Shown here one piece after another: positions 1-9,186 of a stretch of DNA of 64,000 bases (the first letter of the stretch is position 1; each line of letters starts with the position of its first letter). Made by a program: the position numbers and the translations under genes. Under the pieces are notes generated by a model. The model was not told the origin of the DNA, did no database searches, and worked only from the letters and a program-made list of their open reading frames with translations. Source of the DNA: Cyclobacteriaceae bacterium (lineage in GTDB: Bacteria > Bacteroidota > Bacteroidia > Cytophagales > Cyclobacteriaceae); NCBI GenBank assembly GCA_016787755.1, contig JAEUUA010000023.1:360613-424612 (forward strand). Reading direction: 5' to 3'.

Positions 1-1
1 A

Positions 2-1276
2 GAAGTAACAAATTTTCCGCTAAGCACGAATGATATTATCATTTCCATCAGTCAGCCAAAAGGCAGATTTATTACAGCTGTATTCGAGCCACAATCAAAA
101 CTTAACGATTCCATTACCTACGATATCACCGCCTGGAATTTAATGTATAGCTATGGGCTAAAAGCGTATGCCCTCAATGAGAAACTTTCTTTCTCAAAAC
201 CGTATCAGCAAAAAGTGGTGGCCAACGAATCGGTAGCTGCAAAACCTTATGCTTACATTTTCCGCTACGAAAGTTTAAATGATGTGGCGTTTTTAGGCGC
301 TATGATGCAGAAAGGAATCAAGGTTCGATCCAGCTTAAAAGGGTTTTCTTTAAACAACCAAACTTTTGACCCGGGAACATTAATTGTTACCCGCAGAAAC
401 AATGAAGGCGTAGCCGATTTTGACAACGTGATTCAATCGCTTGCTAAAACTCACGGTCGAAAAATTAACACGACCACTACCGGCTATGTCGACAAAGGTC
501 AGGACTTTGGCTCTTCAGATGTAAATTATCTGAAGGCACCACGCATTGCCTTGTTAGGAGGTGACCAAACTTCTTCATTGGCTCATGGAGAGATCTGGCA
601 TTTCTTCGAACAGCAACTTCATTATCCGCTCACTATTCTTGGCACCGATTATTTCCGCAATGTCGATTTATGGAAATACGATGTCTTCATTGTGCCTGAT
701 GGTAACTATCGCATGTTTGATGAGAGCACACTTTCAACCCTTGAGCGTTGGGTAAGTGAGGGCGGACGTCTGATTGTAATTGCAGGGGCGGTTAATGCTT
801 TCGCGGAAAAGAAAGGCTATGGATTAAAGGAGTATGCCAATGAAGATGCAAAAAAGCAGGCTGAAAAAGCAGAGAAAGAGCAGAAGGAAAAAGAAGGTCC
901 GGTAAAATATTCGGAAGCTGAGCGAAAAGGATTATCAGAAAGTATTTTTGGTGCCATCTATAAAGTAACGTTAGATAAATCGCATCCCCTTGCTTTTGGC
1001 CTGGGTGATTCTTATTACTCACTCCGAACCAGTGAACGCCATTATGCTTATTTGGAAAAGAGTTGGAACGTTGGCATTCTAAAAGGAAAGCAAAAACCTG
1101 TAATGGGCTTTGCCGGATATAAAATCAACAAACAACTGGAAAATACCTTAGTGTTTGGCATAGAGGATAAAGGAAAAGGTCAAATAGTTTATATGGTTGA
1201 TAATCCTATGTTTCGTTGCTTTTGGGAGAATGGAAAGATGATATTTTCGAATGCTGTGTTTATGGTGGGACAATAG
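2..1276 (+). CDS. M14 zinc carboxypeptidase, C-terminal part (5' end outside window)
   Basis: The frame is open from the first bases of the window, so this is the 3' portion of a longer gene; the first in-frame ATG at 143 is internal. The visible ~424 residues resemble the C-terminal part of the large (~800-900 aa) secreted zinc carboxypeptidases of Bacteroidota: a beta-rich segment followed by a glutamine-amidotransferase-like domain (RIALLGGD around nt 548, then a segment with YDVFIVPDGNYR and GGRLIVIAG). A Lys/Glu-rich insert (nt ~840-910) interrupts it. The zinc-binding catalytic domain would lie upstream and cannot be seen, so activity is inferred from family only. A strong hairpin 30 bp past the stop probably ends its transcript. 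Confidence 0.7.
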   Translation, partial: EVTNFPLSTNDIIISISQPKGRFITAVFEPQSKLNDSITYDITAWNLMYSYGLKAYALNEKLSFSKPYQQKVVANESVAAKPYAYIFRYESLNDVAFLGAMMQKGIKVRSSLKGFSLNNQTFDPGTLIVTRRNNEGVADFDNVIQSLAKTHGRKINTTTTGYVDKGQDFGSSDVNYLKAPRIALLGGDQTSSLAHGEIWHFFEQQLHYPLTILGTDYFRNVDLWKYDVFIVPDGNYRMFDESTLSTLERWVSEGGRLIVIAGAVNAFAEKKGYGLKEYANEDAKKQAEKAEKEQKEKEGPVKYSEAERKGLSESIFGAIYKVTLDKSHPLAFGLGDSYYSLRTSERHYAYLEKSWNVGILKGKQKPVMGFAGYKINKQLENTLVFGIEDKGKGQIVYMVDNPMFRCFWENGKMIFSNAVFMVGQ

Positions 1277-1296
1277 ATCTTTTTCCAAAACAACGG

Positions 1297-2343
1297 TTAG
1301 GGAGTAAGGACAACTTTCAAACAGTTGTCCTTTTTGTTTGCAAAAATATCATAACCGGAAACTCCCGCGGCTAATGAAAGTCGATGAGTAATTATGGAAG
1401 TTATATCATGCTTCTTTTGTTGCACGATGGGTATCAATTCATTCATCATAAAACGGGCCGGGCAACGACCAACTTTATAGGTGAGGTTTTTATCGTACGC
1501 TTGAGTAGGTGAAAAGGCAAGATGCTCATCGGTGCAAACTCCCACCGCTGAAATAATTCCGCCCGGGCGAACAAGGTCATACGCTAATTTATTCGTTGCC
1601 GAAGTTCCCACAGCTTCCATAACGGCATCGGCACCACGACCTTCACTCACTTCATTAATAACATCTTTAGGATTTTGTAGTGAAGCATTAATAGGAATAG
1701 CTCCAAATTGCTTTGCCCGCTCCAATCGTTCGGGAATTGTGTCAATAGCATAAACTTTTTCGGCACCATATTCTATCGCGCCTAATATGGCCATCAATCC
1801 AACAGGTCCACAACCCACAACCGCATAATTATTTTTGGGTTTGATCTCAGCTTGCTTCGCGCAGAAAAATCCGGTAGATAAAATATCGCCAAGAAACAAT
1901 GCCTCCTCGGTTGCCACTCCTTCCGGGATTGTTATTAATGTACTGTCCGCTAAAGGAACACGCACATATTCGGCCTGCCCACCATGTAATCCATTTTCAT
2001 GCTGCCTCCAACCATACAATTGACCATAGACACACCTGCAGGTCAATCCAATGTTGCAATAAAAACAGTTACCACAATTAGTAGTGAAAGGACTCATCAC
2101 AGAATTGCCAATGCGAACAGTTTTTACATCCTTTCCAATCGCCACAACTTCACCCACAAATTCATGACCCATGGCCGTTCCATGCTCCAATCCTTTTTCA
2201 TGTTCATGATAGACATGTAAGTCCGACCCACAGATCGCGCAAAGCGTAACTTTTACAATGGCGTCTGTAGGTTGTAAAATTTCCGGATCAGGAATGGATT
2301 CATACCGAAGGGATTGTTTACCGTGAAAGGTAAGTGCCTTCAT
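1297..2343 (-). CDS. Zinc-dependent alcohol dehydrogenase (MDR family)
   Basis: A 348-aa medium-chain dehydrogenase/reductase, normal length for the family. The catalytic zinc ligands are visible as Cys38 (in CGSD) and the GHE motif at 59-61; the structural zinc lobe is Cys90, Cys93, Cys96 and Cys104 with the usual spacing. A Rossmann GxGxxG (GCGPVG) binds NAD(P). It should oxidise an alcohol or polyol, or reduce the aldehyde or ketone; the spacing resembles the formaldehyde/threonine/sorbitol dehydrogenase group, but the substrate cannot be read from sequence. Its ATG overlaps the stop of the upstream deoxynucleoside kinase gene (TGATG), suggesting translational coupling. Its 3' codons hold the terminator of the convergent gene. 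Confidence 0.88.
   Translation of the reverse strand: MKALTFHGKQSLRYESIPDPEILQPTDAIVKVTLCAICGSDLHVYHEHEKGLEHGTAMGHEFVGEVVAIGKDVKTVRIGNSVMSPFTTNCGNCFYCNIGLTCRCVYGQLYGWRQHENGLHGGQAEYVRVPLADSTLITIPEGVATEEALFLGDILSTGFFCAKQAEIKPKNNYAVVGCGPVGLMAILGAIEYGAEKVYAIDTIPERLERAKQFGAIPINASLQNPKDVINEVSEGRGADAVMEAVGTSATNKLAYDLVRPGGIISAVGVCTDEHLAFSPTQAYDKNLTYKVGRCPARFMMNELIPIVQQKKHDITSIITHRLSLAAGVSGYDIFANKKDNCLKVVLTP
1306..1335 (+). terminator. Rho-independent terminator of the carboxypeptidase, inside the convergent gene
   Basis: A perfect 10-bp stem (AAGGACAACT / AGTTGTCCTT) with a 7-nt loop is followed directly by a T run. It starts 30 bp after the stop at 1276 and lies wholly within the last codons of the convergent alcohol dehydrogenase gene, so those codons serve two purposes. 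Confidence 0.7.
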
Positions 2344-2975
2344 CAGCTAAAAAGATTATTCAATTCAAATTCAATCTTACCAACAATTAACGAAAAGTCC
2401 TCCGCGCGTTCTACAAAGTCTAGATTGTTTACATCAATGATTAGCAACTTGCCTTGCTTATAGCTTCCAATCCAGGTTTCGTAATGCTCATTTAAGTTTC
2501 GTAAATATTCCAGCTTAATGTTAAATTCAAAATCGCGATTTCGCTTTTGAATCTGCTGCACCAGCTTAGGAATATCTGCTTTTAGATAAATCAACAGGTC
2601 AGGCGGTTGTACAAAACTGATCATTGAGTTAAAAATATCTAAATAACTCTGATGATCACGGTCATTGATATGCCCGCTCTTATGAAGGTTTGCAGCAAAG
2701 ATGTGCGCGTCTTCATAGATCGTACGATCCTGAATTATTGTTTTCTCACTTTCGCGGATTTGGCGTACCTGGTTAAAGCGACTGTTCAGAAAATAAATTT
2801 GCAGATGAAATGCCCAACGAGTCATATCATCATAAAAATCACGTAAGTAGGGATTCTGATCAACGGACTCGTACAGGGGAGTCCAGCCATAATGTTTTGC
2901 AAGCTTTTCGGCCAATGTAGTTTTGCCGGAACCAATGTTTCCGGCTACCGCGATGTGTTTAGGTTGTTTGTACAC
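2343..2975 (-). CDS. Deoxynucleoside kinase (deoxyadenosine/deoxyguanosine type)
   Basis: A 210-aa member of the deoxynucleoside kinase family, which phosphorylates salvaged deoxynucleosides to 5'-monophosphates in the cytoplasm. Visible are the P-loop GNIGSGKT (residues 12-19), the DRTIYED segment corresponding to the family's DR[S/T] substrate motif, and an Arg-rich lid (QKRNRD). Length and motifs match the dAdo/dGuo kinases of Gram-positives and Bacteroidota; the exact base preference is inference. It is first in a two-gene minus-strand unit with the alcohol dehydrogenase, overlapping by one base. No functional link between the two is obvious beyond co-transcription. Confidence 0.87.
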   Translation of the reverse strand: MYKQPKHIAVAGNIGSGKTTLAEKLAKHYGWTPLYESVDQNPYLRDFYDDMTRWAFHLQIYFLNSRFNQVRQIRESEKTIIQDRTIYEDAHIFAANLHKSGHINDRDHQSYLDIFNSMISFVQPPDLLIYLKADIPKLVQQIQKRNRDFEFNIKLEYLRNLNEHYETWIGSYKQGKLLIIDVNNLDFVERAEDFSLIVGKIEFELNNLFS

Positions 2976-3120
2976 GAGTTGAATTTAGTTCGGCAAATTC
3001 CGAATAACAGGCATGAATTGCAATCCAACGAAAAGGATGTTGAAAGAAACTTTTACAATGCACTTCCATTTTGCATCGGTTCTAATTTTCCACATCTTCG
3101 CAAAAAAATTAAACTCTGGT

Positions 3121-4128
3121 ATGCGCACTTCTATTGTCTTTTTATTTCTAATCTTAAGTCTTGCAGGTTGCAAGAATGACATAGAAGAAAAATGCGCTTT
3201 TATTCCGGATACCAAAAATATCACTATTGATTTGCAGGTAGAGTTCTTGGAAGATTCCTTGCCTGCCATCACCAGCAAAACTCAACTTGTCAACTTTCTT
3301 TCACGTCATATCATCATGCGCGATTTTCTCTTTAATCGCAAGGCGTACCCAAATGACTCTGTTTTTATCAATACGCTGTATTCAAAATTTACGAATCCTC
3401 ACATCGATACGCTGCTGTTTGAAACGAAGAAAGTATTTGGCAATGGTACTGAGTTACAACAAGAACTTACCACTGCATTTACAAATCTTACCTACTACTA
3501 TCCCGATTTTCAGGTTCCAAAAGTGGAAACGGTAATTACCGGGTTGGAAACTGACCTCTTTGTTAGTGATTCGCTCATCATTATTGGACTGGATTATTAT
3601 CTCGGTAAAGGAGCCCGTTACCGGCCCGATATGCACGAATATATGTTGCGCAGGTATGATAAAAATTTTATTGTTCCTTCCATCATGCTGTTGTATGGAA
3701 TAGACAGCCGCTACAACGACACTGATTTAAGCGATCGCACAATGTTGGCCGATATGGTCACCTACGGAAAAGCGTATTACTTTGCCAAGCACATGATGCC
3801 CTGCACACCTGATAGTGTTTTGATTGGTTATACGGCAGAAGAAATTGCCGGTGCGCGCGCAAATCAGGGTATGATTTGGAAACGACTCATTGAAGACGAA
3901 GCGTTTTTTTCAACGGACGGGAAAGTGAAACAGCGCTACATTGGCGAGCGGCCAAAAACTTTTGAAGTAGGTGATCAGGCACCCGGCCGTATTGGTACCT
4001 GGGTAGGCTGGCAAATTGTGAATACTTATGCCGCAAGAAAATCTGATCTCCCCTTCACGCAAGTAATGATGCAAAAAGATGCAAAATTGATTTTCAATGA
4101 ATCTCGATATAGGCCAACGGAGAAATAG
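3121..4128 (+). CDS. gldB: Gliding motility lipoprotein GldB
   Basis: The chosen ATG at 3121 gives a 335-aa protein that begins with a short hydrophobic signal and lipobox LAGC; an upstream in-frame ATG at 3013 would bury the lipobox behind a second hydrophobic stretch and is less likely. The body matches GldB as I know it from Flavobacterium and Cytophaga: a segment DSLIIIGLDYYLGKG near residues 155-170 and a C-terminal PGRIGTWVGWQIV block. GldB is an essential lipoprotein of the gliding/type IX secretion apparatus and probably sits in the cell envelope. Neighbours are unrelated, so it appears to be a single-gene unit here. Confidence 0.85.
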   Translation: MRTSIVFLFLILSLAGCKNDIEEKCAFIPDTKNITIDLQVEFLEDSLPAITSKTQLVNFLSRHIIMRDFLFNRKAYPNDSVFINTLYSKFTNPHIDTLLFETKKVFGNGTELQQELTTAFTNLTYYYPDFQVPKVETVITGLETDLFVSDSLIIIGLDYYLGKGARYRPDMHEYMLRRYDKNFIVPSIMLLYGIDSRYNDTDLSDRTMLADMVTYGKAYYFAKHMMPCTPDSVLIGYTAEEIAGARANQGMIWKRLIEDEAFFSTDGKVKQRYIGERPKTFEVGDQAPGRIGTWVGWQIVNTYAARKSDLPFTQVMMQKDAKLIFNESRYRPTEK

Positions 4129-4221
4129 CACCTCAGACACCGCTTAGATAAATTGCTGAGCTTCTCTTTACAATTACTAAAACGGTTTCTATCTTTCTTC
4201 AATCTAATAAATTGAAAGAGT

Positions 4222-5406
4222 ATGAAGCCTGTTGTTTTTACCAAGTTATCGGTGATGATGTTGCTCGAATATTTTATTTGGGGTGCATGGTACGTAACGA
4301 TGGGCACCTATATGTCAGAATTTTTGGGCTCAACCGGTACTCAGATAGGTGCCGCGTACAGTGCCCTGGCAATAGCAACCATCATTTCCCCTTTCTTTGT
4401 GGGGATGGTTGCTGATCGGTTTTTCGCAGCTCAAAAAATTATGGGCGTACTTCATTTGGTTGGAGCTGCCTTACTTTATACGGCTACTGTTGTTGATAAC
4501 AATTCTTCTTTCTATTGGATCATCTTGATTTACTCGCTTTTGTACATGCCTACCATTGCGCTTTCCAATAGCATTGCGTTTGGTCAAATGACAGATCCTG
4601 GAAAACAATTTCCATGGATTCGCGTCTTTGGAACGCTGGGTTGGATTTTAGCGGGTGTGCTGATAAGTTCTTTAGGATTGGATAAATCTTCTGTTACCTT
4701 TCAAATGGCAGCAATTGCTTCCCTCGCATTGGGTCTTTCCAGTTTTGTTTTACCGAACACGCCTCCGAAAGGAAAAACTTCAGAGAGTCCTTTAGGCAGC
4801 GAAGCATTTGTACTTTTCAAAGACAAGCCCTACTTAATATTTTTTATCGCTGCTATTTTAGTCTGTATTCCACTTTCATTTTACTATGGCTTTGCCAATG
4901 TGTTTCTAAATCAACTGGGCATGGAAAACGTAGCCTTCAAAATGACGTTTGGTCAAGTCTCAGAGGCTCTATTCATTCTGGCAATTCCATTTCTTTTCAA
5001 TCAGATAGGAGTAAAGAAAATGCTCTTGTTAGGAATGACTGCCTGGATTCTTCGCTATGTGTTCTTTGCTTATGGAAATATTGACACGAGTATTTGGATG
5101 CTCTATGCAGGCATTGTGCTTCATGGCATTTGCTATGATTTCTTTTTTGTAACCGGTTATATGTATACTGAGAAAAAAGCGGGTGAGAAAATTAAGAATG
5201 CTGCACAAGGACTCTTCACATTTGCAACGTATGGTGTCGGTATGGTAATAGGCACTTTGTTCTCAGGTAAGACTGCTGATTATTTTACCGTTGACGAAAA
5301 ATACCAATGGCAATCGATTTGGCTGGTTCCGGCTGGCATAGCGGTTGCGGTACTTATTTACTTCATTTTGTTCTTCAACGAGAAGAAAGAAATTAAAACT
5401 GCTTAA
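4222..5406 (+). CDS. NupG-like nucleoside:H+ symporter family MFS transporter
   Basis: A 394-aa polytopic membrane protein with about twelve hydrophobic segments. It matches the NupG/XapB nucleoside:proton symporter family: an N-terminal LEYFIWGAWYVTMGTYM helix and the conserved FPWIRVFGTLGWI block after helix 5. In E. coli members import nucleosides, but in Bacteroidota this family often lies next to Gfo/Idh/MocA oxidoreductases and may carry sugars or modified sugars; the neighbour 74 bp downstream is such an oxidoreductase. An AT-rich leader with TATCTTTC (close to the Bacteroidota -7 consensus TAnnTTTG) lies about 30 bp upstream of the ATG. Confidence 0.85.
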   Translation: MKPVVFTKLSVMMLLEYFIWGAWYVTMGTYMSEFLGSTGTQIGAAYSALAIATIISPFFVGMVADRFFAAQKIMGVLHLVGAALLYTATVVDNNSSFYWIILIYSLLYMPTIALSNSIAFGQMTDPGKQFPWIRVFGTLGWILAGVLISSLGLDKSSVTFQMAAIASLALGLSSFVLPNTPPKGKTSESPLGSEAFVLFKDKPYLIFFIAAILVCIPLSFYYGFANVFLNQLGMENVAFKMTFGQVSEALFILAIPFLFNQIGVKKMLLLGMTAWILRYVFFAYGNIDTSIWMLYAGIVLHGICYDFFFVTGYMYTEKKAGEKIKNAAQGLFTFATYGVGMVIGTLFSGKTADYFTVDEKYQWQSIWLVPAGIAVAVLIYFILFFNEKKEIKTA

Positions 5407-5479
5407 AAATGGTTGTTGGTCTTTCGTTGATCCGCATAGAACTAACAATCAATAAACTAACAATTAAAAACTACCACGT

Positions 5480-6670
5480 ATGAAAATTGCAATGCTCGGC
5501 TCCGGCTTCATAGGCCGCTTCTACGCTGACTCCCTTCAAGGCTATAGAAGCAAAGACAAAATTGTTGCCATCTATTCTCGCAGAGAAGAAAGCACAAAAA
5601 AATTTGCTACGGATTACAAGGTTCCTTTTTCTACCACAAACATGGAAGAGGCCATCAATCGCCCTGAAGTAGAAGTGGTTTGTATTTCGTTGCCAAACAA
5701 CCTCCACGAAGAGGCTGTGATGTTATGTTGCAAGCACAAAAAAGCAGTGATCACCACCAAGCCGTTAGGGCGTAATGCGGAAGAAGCGAAACGTATGTTG
5801 ATTGCGGTTGAAAAGGCCGGGATTTTCAATGGGTATCTCGAAGATCTTGTATACACTCCTAAGTTTATCAAGGCTCATGAGAGCGTCAAGAACGGGGCAC
5901 TAGGCAGAATACTTTGGGCAAAGTCGCGCGAAACGCACCCTGGCCCACACAGCGAATGGTTTTGGGATATTGAACAAGCAGGTGGCGGTTGTATTCTGGA
6001 TTTAGGATGTCATTGTGTTGAAATTTCCCGAAGCTATATCGGTAAGGACATCAAACCTATTGAAGTAATGTGTTGGGCCGATACGCAAGTGAAGCCGATT
6101 GATGCCGAAGATCACGCCATTGGATTGGTGAAATATGAAAACGGAGCCATCGGCCAGTTTGAAGTAAGTTGGACGTTCCGCGGTGGCCTCGACTTGCGTG
6201 ATGAAGTGATGGGAACCGAAGGCACCATTTGGATAAACAGCTTTTTACGCACGGGTTTTGAAATGTTTACCACCGGCAAAGCAGCCAACTATGTGGCCGA
6301 AAAAGCAGAGACTGACAAAGGTTGGTTGTTCCCTGTTGGCGATGAACTGAATGAACTTGGCTACAACCATATGTTTATGGATATGTTTAACAGCCTGGAA
6401 AAGGGAGTTGCTCCGAAAGAAACATTTTATGATGGTTATGTCGTGAATTCGGTGTTGGATGCCGCCTATAAATCGGCCAAGACAAAACAATGGGAACCTG
6501 TGAAACTCGATATCTGGCGAGGCAAAGAAGGATTGACAAAAGATGCCCACTTAGTGGAATACGATGCTGATCATTATTTAGTGAAAGAAGAAATGACGCA
6601 CTACGGTGCCAAGAAAGTTATCCTGAAGAACAAGAAGACCGGAAAGATTTTTGAGCAAGTGGAAAGTTAA
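5480..6670 (+). CDS. Gfo/Idh/MocA family oxidoreductase
   Basis: A 396-aa NAD(P)-dependent oxidoreductase with an N-terminal Rossmann fold (MLGSGFIG, residues ~5-12), the CISLPNNLH loop, and the C-terminal alpha/beta dehydrogenase domain with GGGCILDLGCH, whose Asp and His match the family's D-x3-H catalytic motif. The usual EKP motif reads TKP, keeping the Lys but replacing the Glu. No signal peptide is present, so it acts in the cytoplasm. Family members oxidise or reduce sugars, inositols and amino sugars. Together with the transporter upstream and a DUF1080 protein 3 kb downstream it suggests 3-keto-sugar metabolism; that is inference from context. Confidence 0.88.
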   Translation: MKIAMLGSGFIGRFYADSLQGYRSKDKIVAIYSRREESTKKFATDYKVPFSTTNMEEAINRPEVEVVCISLPNNLHEEAVMLCCKHKKAVITTKPLGRNAEEAKRMLIAVEKAGIFNGYLEDLVYTPKFIKAHESVKNGALGRILWAKSRETHPGPHSEWFWDIEQAGGGCILDLGCHCVEISRSYIGKDIKPIEVMCWADTQVKPIDAEDHAIGLVKYENGAIGQFEVSWTFRGGLDLRDEVMGTEGTIWINSFLRTGFEMFTTGKAANYVAEKAETDKGWLFPVGDELNELGYNHMFMDMFNSLEKGVAPKETFYDGYVVNSVLDAAYKSAKTKQWEPVKLDIWRGKEGLTKDAHLVEYDADHYLVKEEMTHYGAKKVILKNKKTGKIFEQVES

Positions 6671-6771
6671 ATTGCGCTAAGTCCCTGGAGTGCCTTTAAT
6701 AAAGTACCATCCAAAAAATAAATACTATGGGCATTTAAAGGCTCGAATTGTTTTCTTTCTATTTTCACAAG

Positions 6772-7953
6772 ATGAGATTGAATACGCTTTTACTTCTTGT
6801 TGCCATTACCTTCTTTAATTCATTACATGCTCAAGACAAATTTGGCCCAGGTTATTATCTTGCAAATGGTATTGATACGGTGAGAGGATTTATTGAGTAT
6901 CGATCCAACTATAACTATGAATTTAAATTCAGAAAAAATCTCAGGGATGAAAGCAAGACTTTTACCATAGATGAAGTCGGTCAATTTGGGTTGGACTATG
7001 GCACCACCTTTAGAAAACTTGACTTTGCGCTGGATGATCTGGCTACCAAGCCTGTCTTTGCACAGATATTAATTCAAGGTGATATAACGCTTTATCAATA
7101 TCAGGGGAGATTGTTTGTAGATGGTGGTGAAAGGAAGAAGTTTTTATTGGCCAAAGGAAAAGGCAGAAATACAGAAGAATCACAAAAAAATTTCCAAAAA
7201 AACACCGGGGTCTTCAACATCCTTTTTTTTGATTGTCCAAGCTTAAGAGAGAATGCTGCTAAAAGCACAATAAACAGAATCACAACAACCGGCTTAGTTA
7301 TCAACTATCATGAATGCAAAAAAATGCCCTATACGCTCTTAAATCAAACTAAGAAGCGATCGGTGAAGTATGGTTTTTTTATTGGTTATTCTTTGGATAA
7401 TCTTTCGTACAGTAGTTCCAATTATTTAGCAAGAACTACTTTTAATAATCCTTCCCGAAATCTCTCGTTAGGTGTTATTAGTTTTAACTACGGACGACAG
7501 GCATCTTCTGTTATTAGCCTACAACAAATGTTATTTTTTTCAAAAGCTACCTATGAAGGAACTTCGTTTCTTTCTTATGAAGCTGGTGGTTATGCGTTTG
7601 AAGAAACCAGCACATCGCATATCGAATATTCAAAATTAGCTTACTCCCTTGGGCCTCGTTTTTCAATAAGGTCGAATCATATCAATCCTTATCTAAGTTT
7701 AGGGCTCATGACAAATGGATTATTTGGTGTAAAGGCCAAGTCAATCATTACGAATAAAATCAACGACTCCTCTGAAACAAGGGAAGAAGTTCCGTTACAA
7801 TCTGCTATCAATTTAGGAGCATGGGCTTCCGTTGGGTTAAGCAAAAAAGTAAAGGAGCACATAGTTTTTGCAGATCTAACCCTTGAAAATAATAACCTCA
7901 AAGGCTCGGGTAAGGTTAATAGTTTGTCCGGTCGCCTGGGGCTTCTGTTTTAA
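6772..7953 (+). CDS. Exported protein of unknown function, likely outer-membrane barrel in its C-terminal half
   Basis: I do not recognise a named family. The ATG at 6772 gives 393 aa starting with a clear signal peptide ending in LHAQ; an upstream TTG at 6748 would only add eight residues. The first ~190 residues are beta-rich (GPGYYLANGIDTVRGFIEYR near the start) and resemble a small domain often seen in exported Bacteroidota proteins. From about residue 205 there is a series of alternating-hydrophobicity strands ending in a terminal Phe (SGRLGLLF), as in outer-membrane beta-barrels. Its stop overlaps the stop of the convergent glycosyltransferase by four bases. Confidence 0.6.
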   Translation: MRLNTLLLLVAITFFNSLHAQDKFGPGYYLANGIDTVRGFIEYRSNYNYEFKFRKNLRDESKTFTIDEVGQFGLDYGTTFRKLDFALDDLATKPVFAQILIQGDITLYQYQGRLFVDGGERKKFLLAKGKGRNTEESQKNFQKNTGVFNILFFDCPSLRENAAKSTINRITTTGLVINYHECKKMPYTLLNQTKKRSVKYGFFIGYSLDNLSYSSSNYLARTTFNNPSRNLSLGVISFNYGRQASSVISLQQMLFFSKATYEGTSFLSYEAGGYAFEETSTSHIEYSKLAYSLGPRFSIRSNHINPYLSLGLMTNGLFGVKAKSIITNKINDSSETREEVPLQSAINLGAWASVGLSKKVKEHIVFADLTLENNNLKGSGKVNSLSGRLGLLF

Positions 7954-9128
7954 CCCTTGTTGAAAAGCTCGCAGTATTTGTGACTGAGCTTTTTTCTTGA
8001 ATAGTTTTTCTCGGCCAACATGCGGGCATTGCTGCCCATTTGTAGTTGCAACTCTTTATCTCCTAGAACAGGAAAAATCTTTGTTATAAAATCTGATGGC
8101 TCATGCGGATTAACATATACTCCACATTGATGCTTTTCCAGCTCTTCTTTAATCCAACCCCGAAAATTGACAATGATCATTTTACCCGAGGCTAGCCCAT
8201 CAAAATATTTATTGGGTGAGCCGGTCTCTAAAATTGAAATAGGTTTGTAACAAATAAACGAGGCATCGGTAACATTCATGATCTCGCGCACACCATCGCG
8301 ATTAGTGAACTGCAAAAACGTAAGGTTTTCTAATTCATGTTGGTGGGCACTCTGCTTTAAACGATCTGACTCAGCGCCATCGCCACACATTAAAAAATGA
8401 ACAGGCAAATTTCTTTTGCGCGATTCGCGTGCACACATCAAAAAGTAATCCAACCCATTGGCTACTCCAATCGCTCCGATGTACGAAACAACAAACTTGC
8501 CTTGCACATCATACTTCACCTCAAGTTCAGGCTTTTTACTTTCAGGAAAGTAAAAATCACAATCAGCCATGTTGGGAATCAGATGAGTCTGTTTGTCGGG
8601 CACCTTCTTTTCAATCGTAGCTTGAATGGCAGGTGATAATGCCACTATAGTTTGTGCGGATTTATAAATTCTTTTCTCAAGTGCATATAAGGCCTGCTGA
8701 AAGAAATAGTTTTTTACAAATCCCATTTGAATGGGAGCTTCAGGCCACAAATCGCCTACTTCAAAAAAAAATGGAATTTTATACCTCGCTTTTATTCGCA
8801 TGGCGGCTAGTCCAACCGTAAGCGGAACTGAAATAGCATAACAGTAATCTACCTCTTGAAATTGTTCCGCCAGGCGAAGAACTCCCTTCACATATTTTAT
8901 AAATGACCAACTGCGGGCTGTAAATCCAAACCGATTATCATAAGGCACGGGCAAGTAATGAACTTCAATGCCTTCAACATTTTCTGTTAGATAGGCGGCC
9001 TCGTTATGAGCCGTAATCACAATCACCTTCATTTGTCTATCGGCAAGAGCTTTGGCCAGATAGTAAGAGCGAATAGCTCCTCCTTTTTGCGGGGTATTAA
9101 AGTGCTGATGAAGGATCAGAATTTTCAC
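7950..9128 (-). CDS. Glycosyltransferase family 4 (WcaI/WbuB-like)
   Basis: A 392-aa GT-B glycosyltransferase starting at a GTG. The N-terminal acceptor domain opens with ILILHQHFNTPQKGGAIRSYYLAKAL, including the Gly-rich loop typical of GT4 enzymes, and contains the FFEVGDLWPEAP block seen in WcaI/WbuB-type fucosyl- or acetylaminosugar transferases. The C-terminal donor domain holds SYIGAIGVANGLD, FLMCGDGAE and the ETGSPNKYFDGLASGK segment in the position of the E-x7-E motif. It probably adds a sugar to a surface polysaccharide or lipid-linked glycan at the inner face of the membrane. No other polysaccharide genes lie nearby, so the acceptor is unknown. Confidence 0.85.
   Translation of the reverse strand: MKILILHQHFNTPQKGGAIRSYYLAKALADRQMKVIVITAHNEAAYLTENVEGIEVHYLPVPYDNRFGFTARSWSFIKYVKGVLRLAEQFQEVDYCYAISVPLTVGLAAMRIKARYKIPFFFEVGDLWPEAPIQMGFVKNYFFQQALYALEKRIYKSAQTIVALSPAIQATIEKKVPDKQTHLIPNMADCDFYFPESKKPELEVKYDVQGKFVVSYIGAIGVANGLDYFLMCARESRKRNLPVHFLMCGDGAESDRLKQSAHQHELENLTFLQFTNRDGVREIMNVTDASFICYKPISILETGSPNKYFDGLASGKMIIVNFRGWIKEELEKHQCGVYVNPHEPSDFITKIFPVLGDKELQLQMGSNARMLAEKNYSRKKLSHKYCELFNKG
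7963..7995 (+). terminator. Terminator of the exported-protein gene, inside the glycosyltransferase 3' end
   Basis: AAAAGCTC pairs with GAGCTTTT, extended past a 2-nt bulge by AGT/ACT around a 7-nt loop, and is followed by a T run. It begins 10 bp after the stop at 7953 and lies in the final codons of the convergent gene. Confidence 0.6.
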
Positions 9129-9186
9129 GCTACAAAGAAAGAAAACAGCACGAGGTTCGCCTCACACGTTTGAAGATATTTAATAA

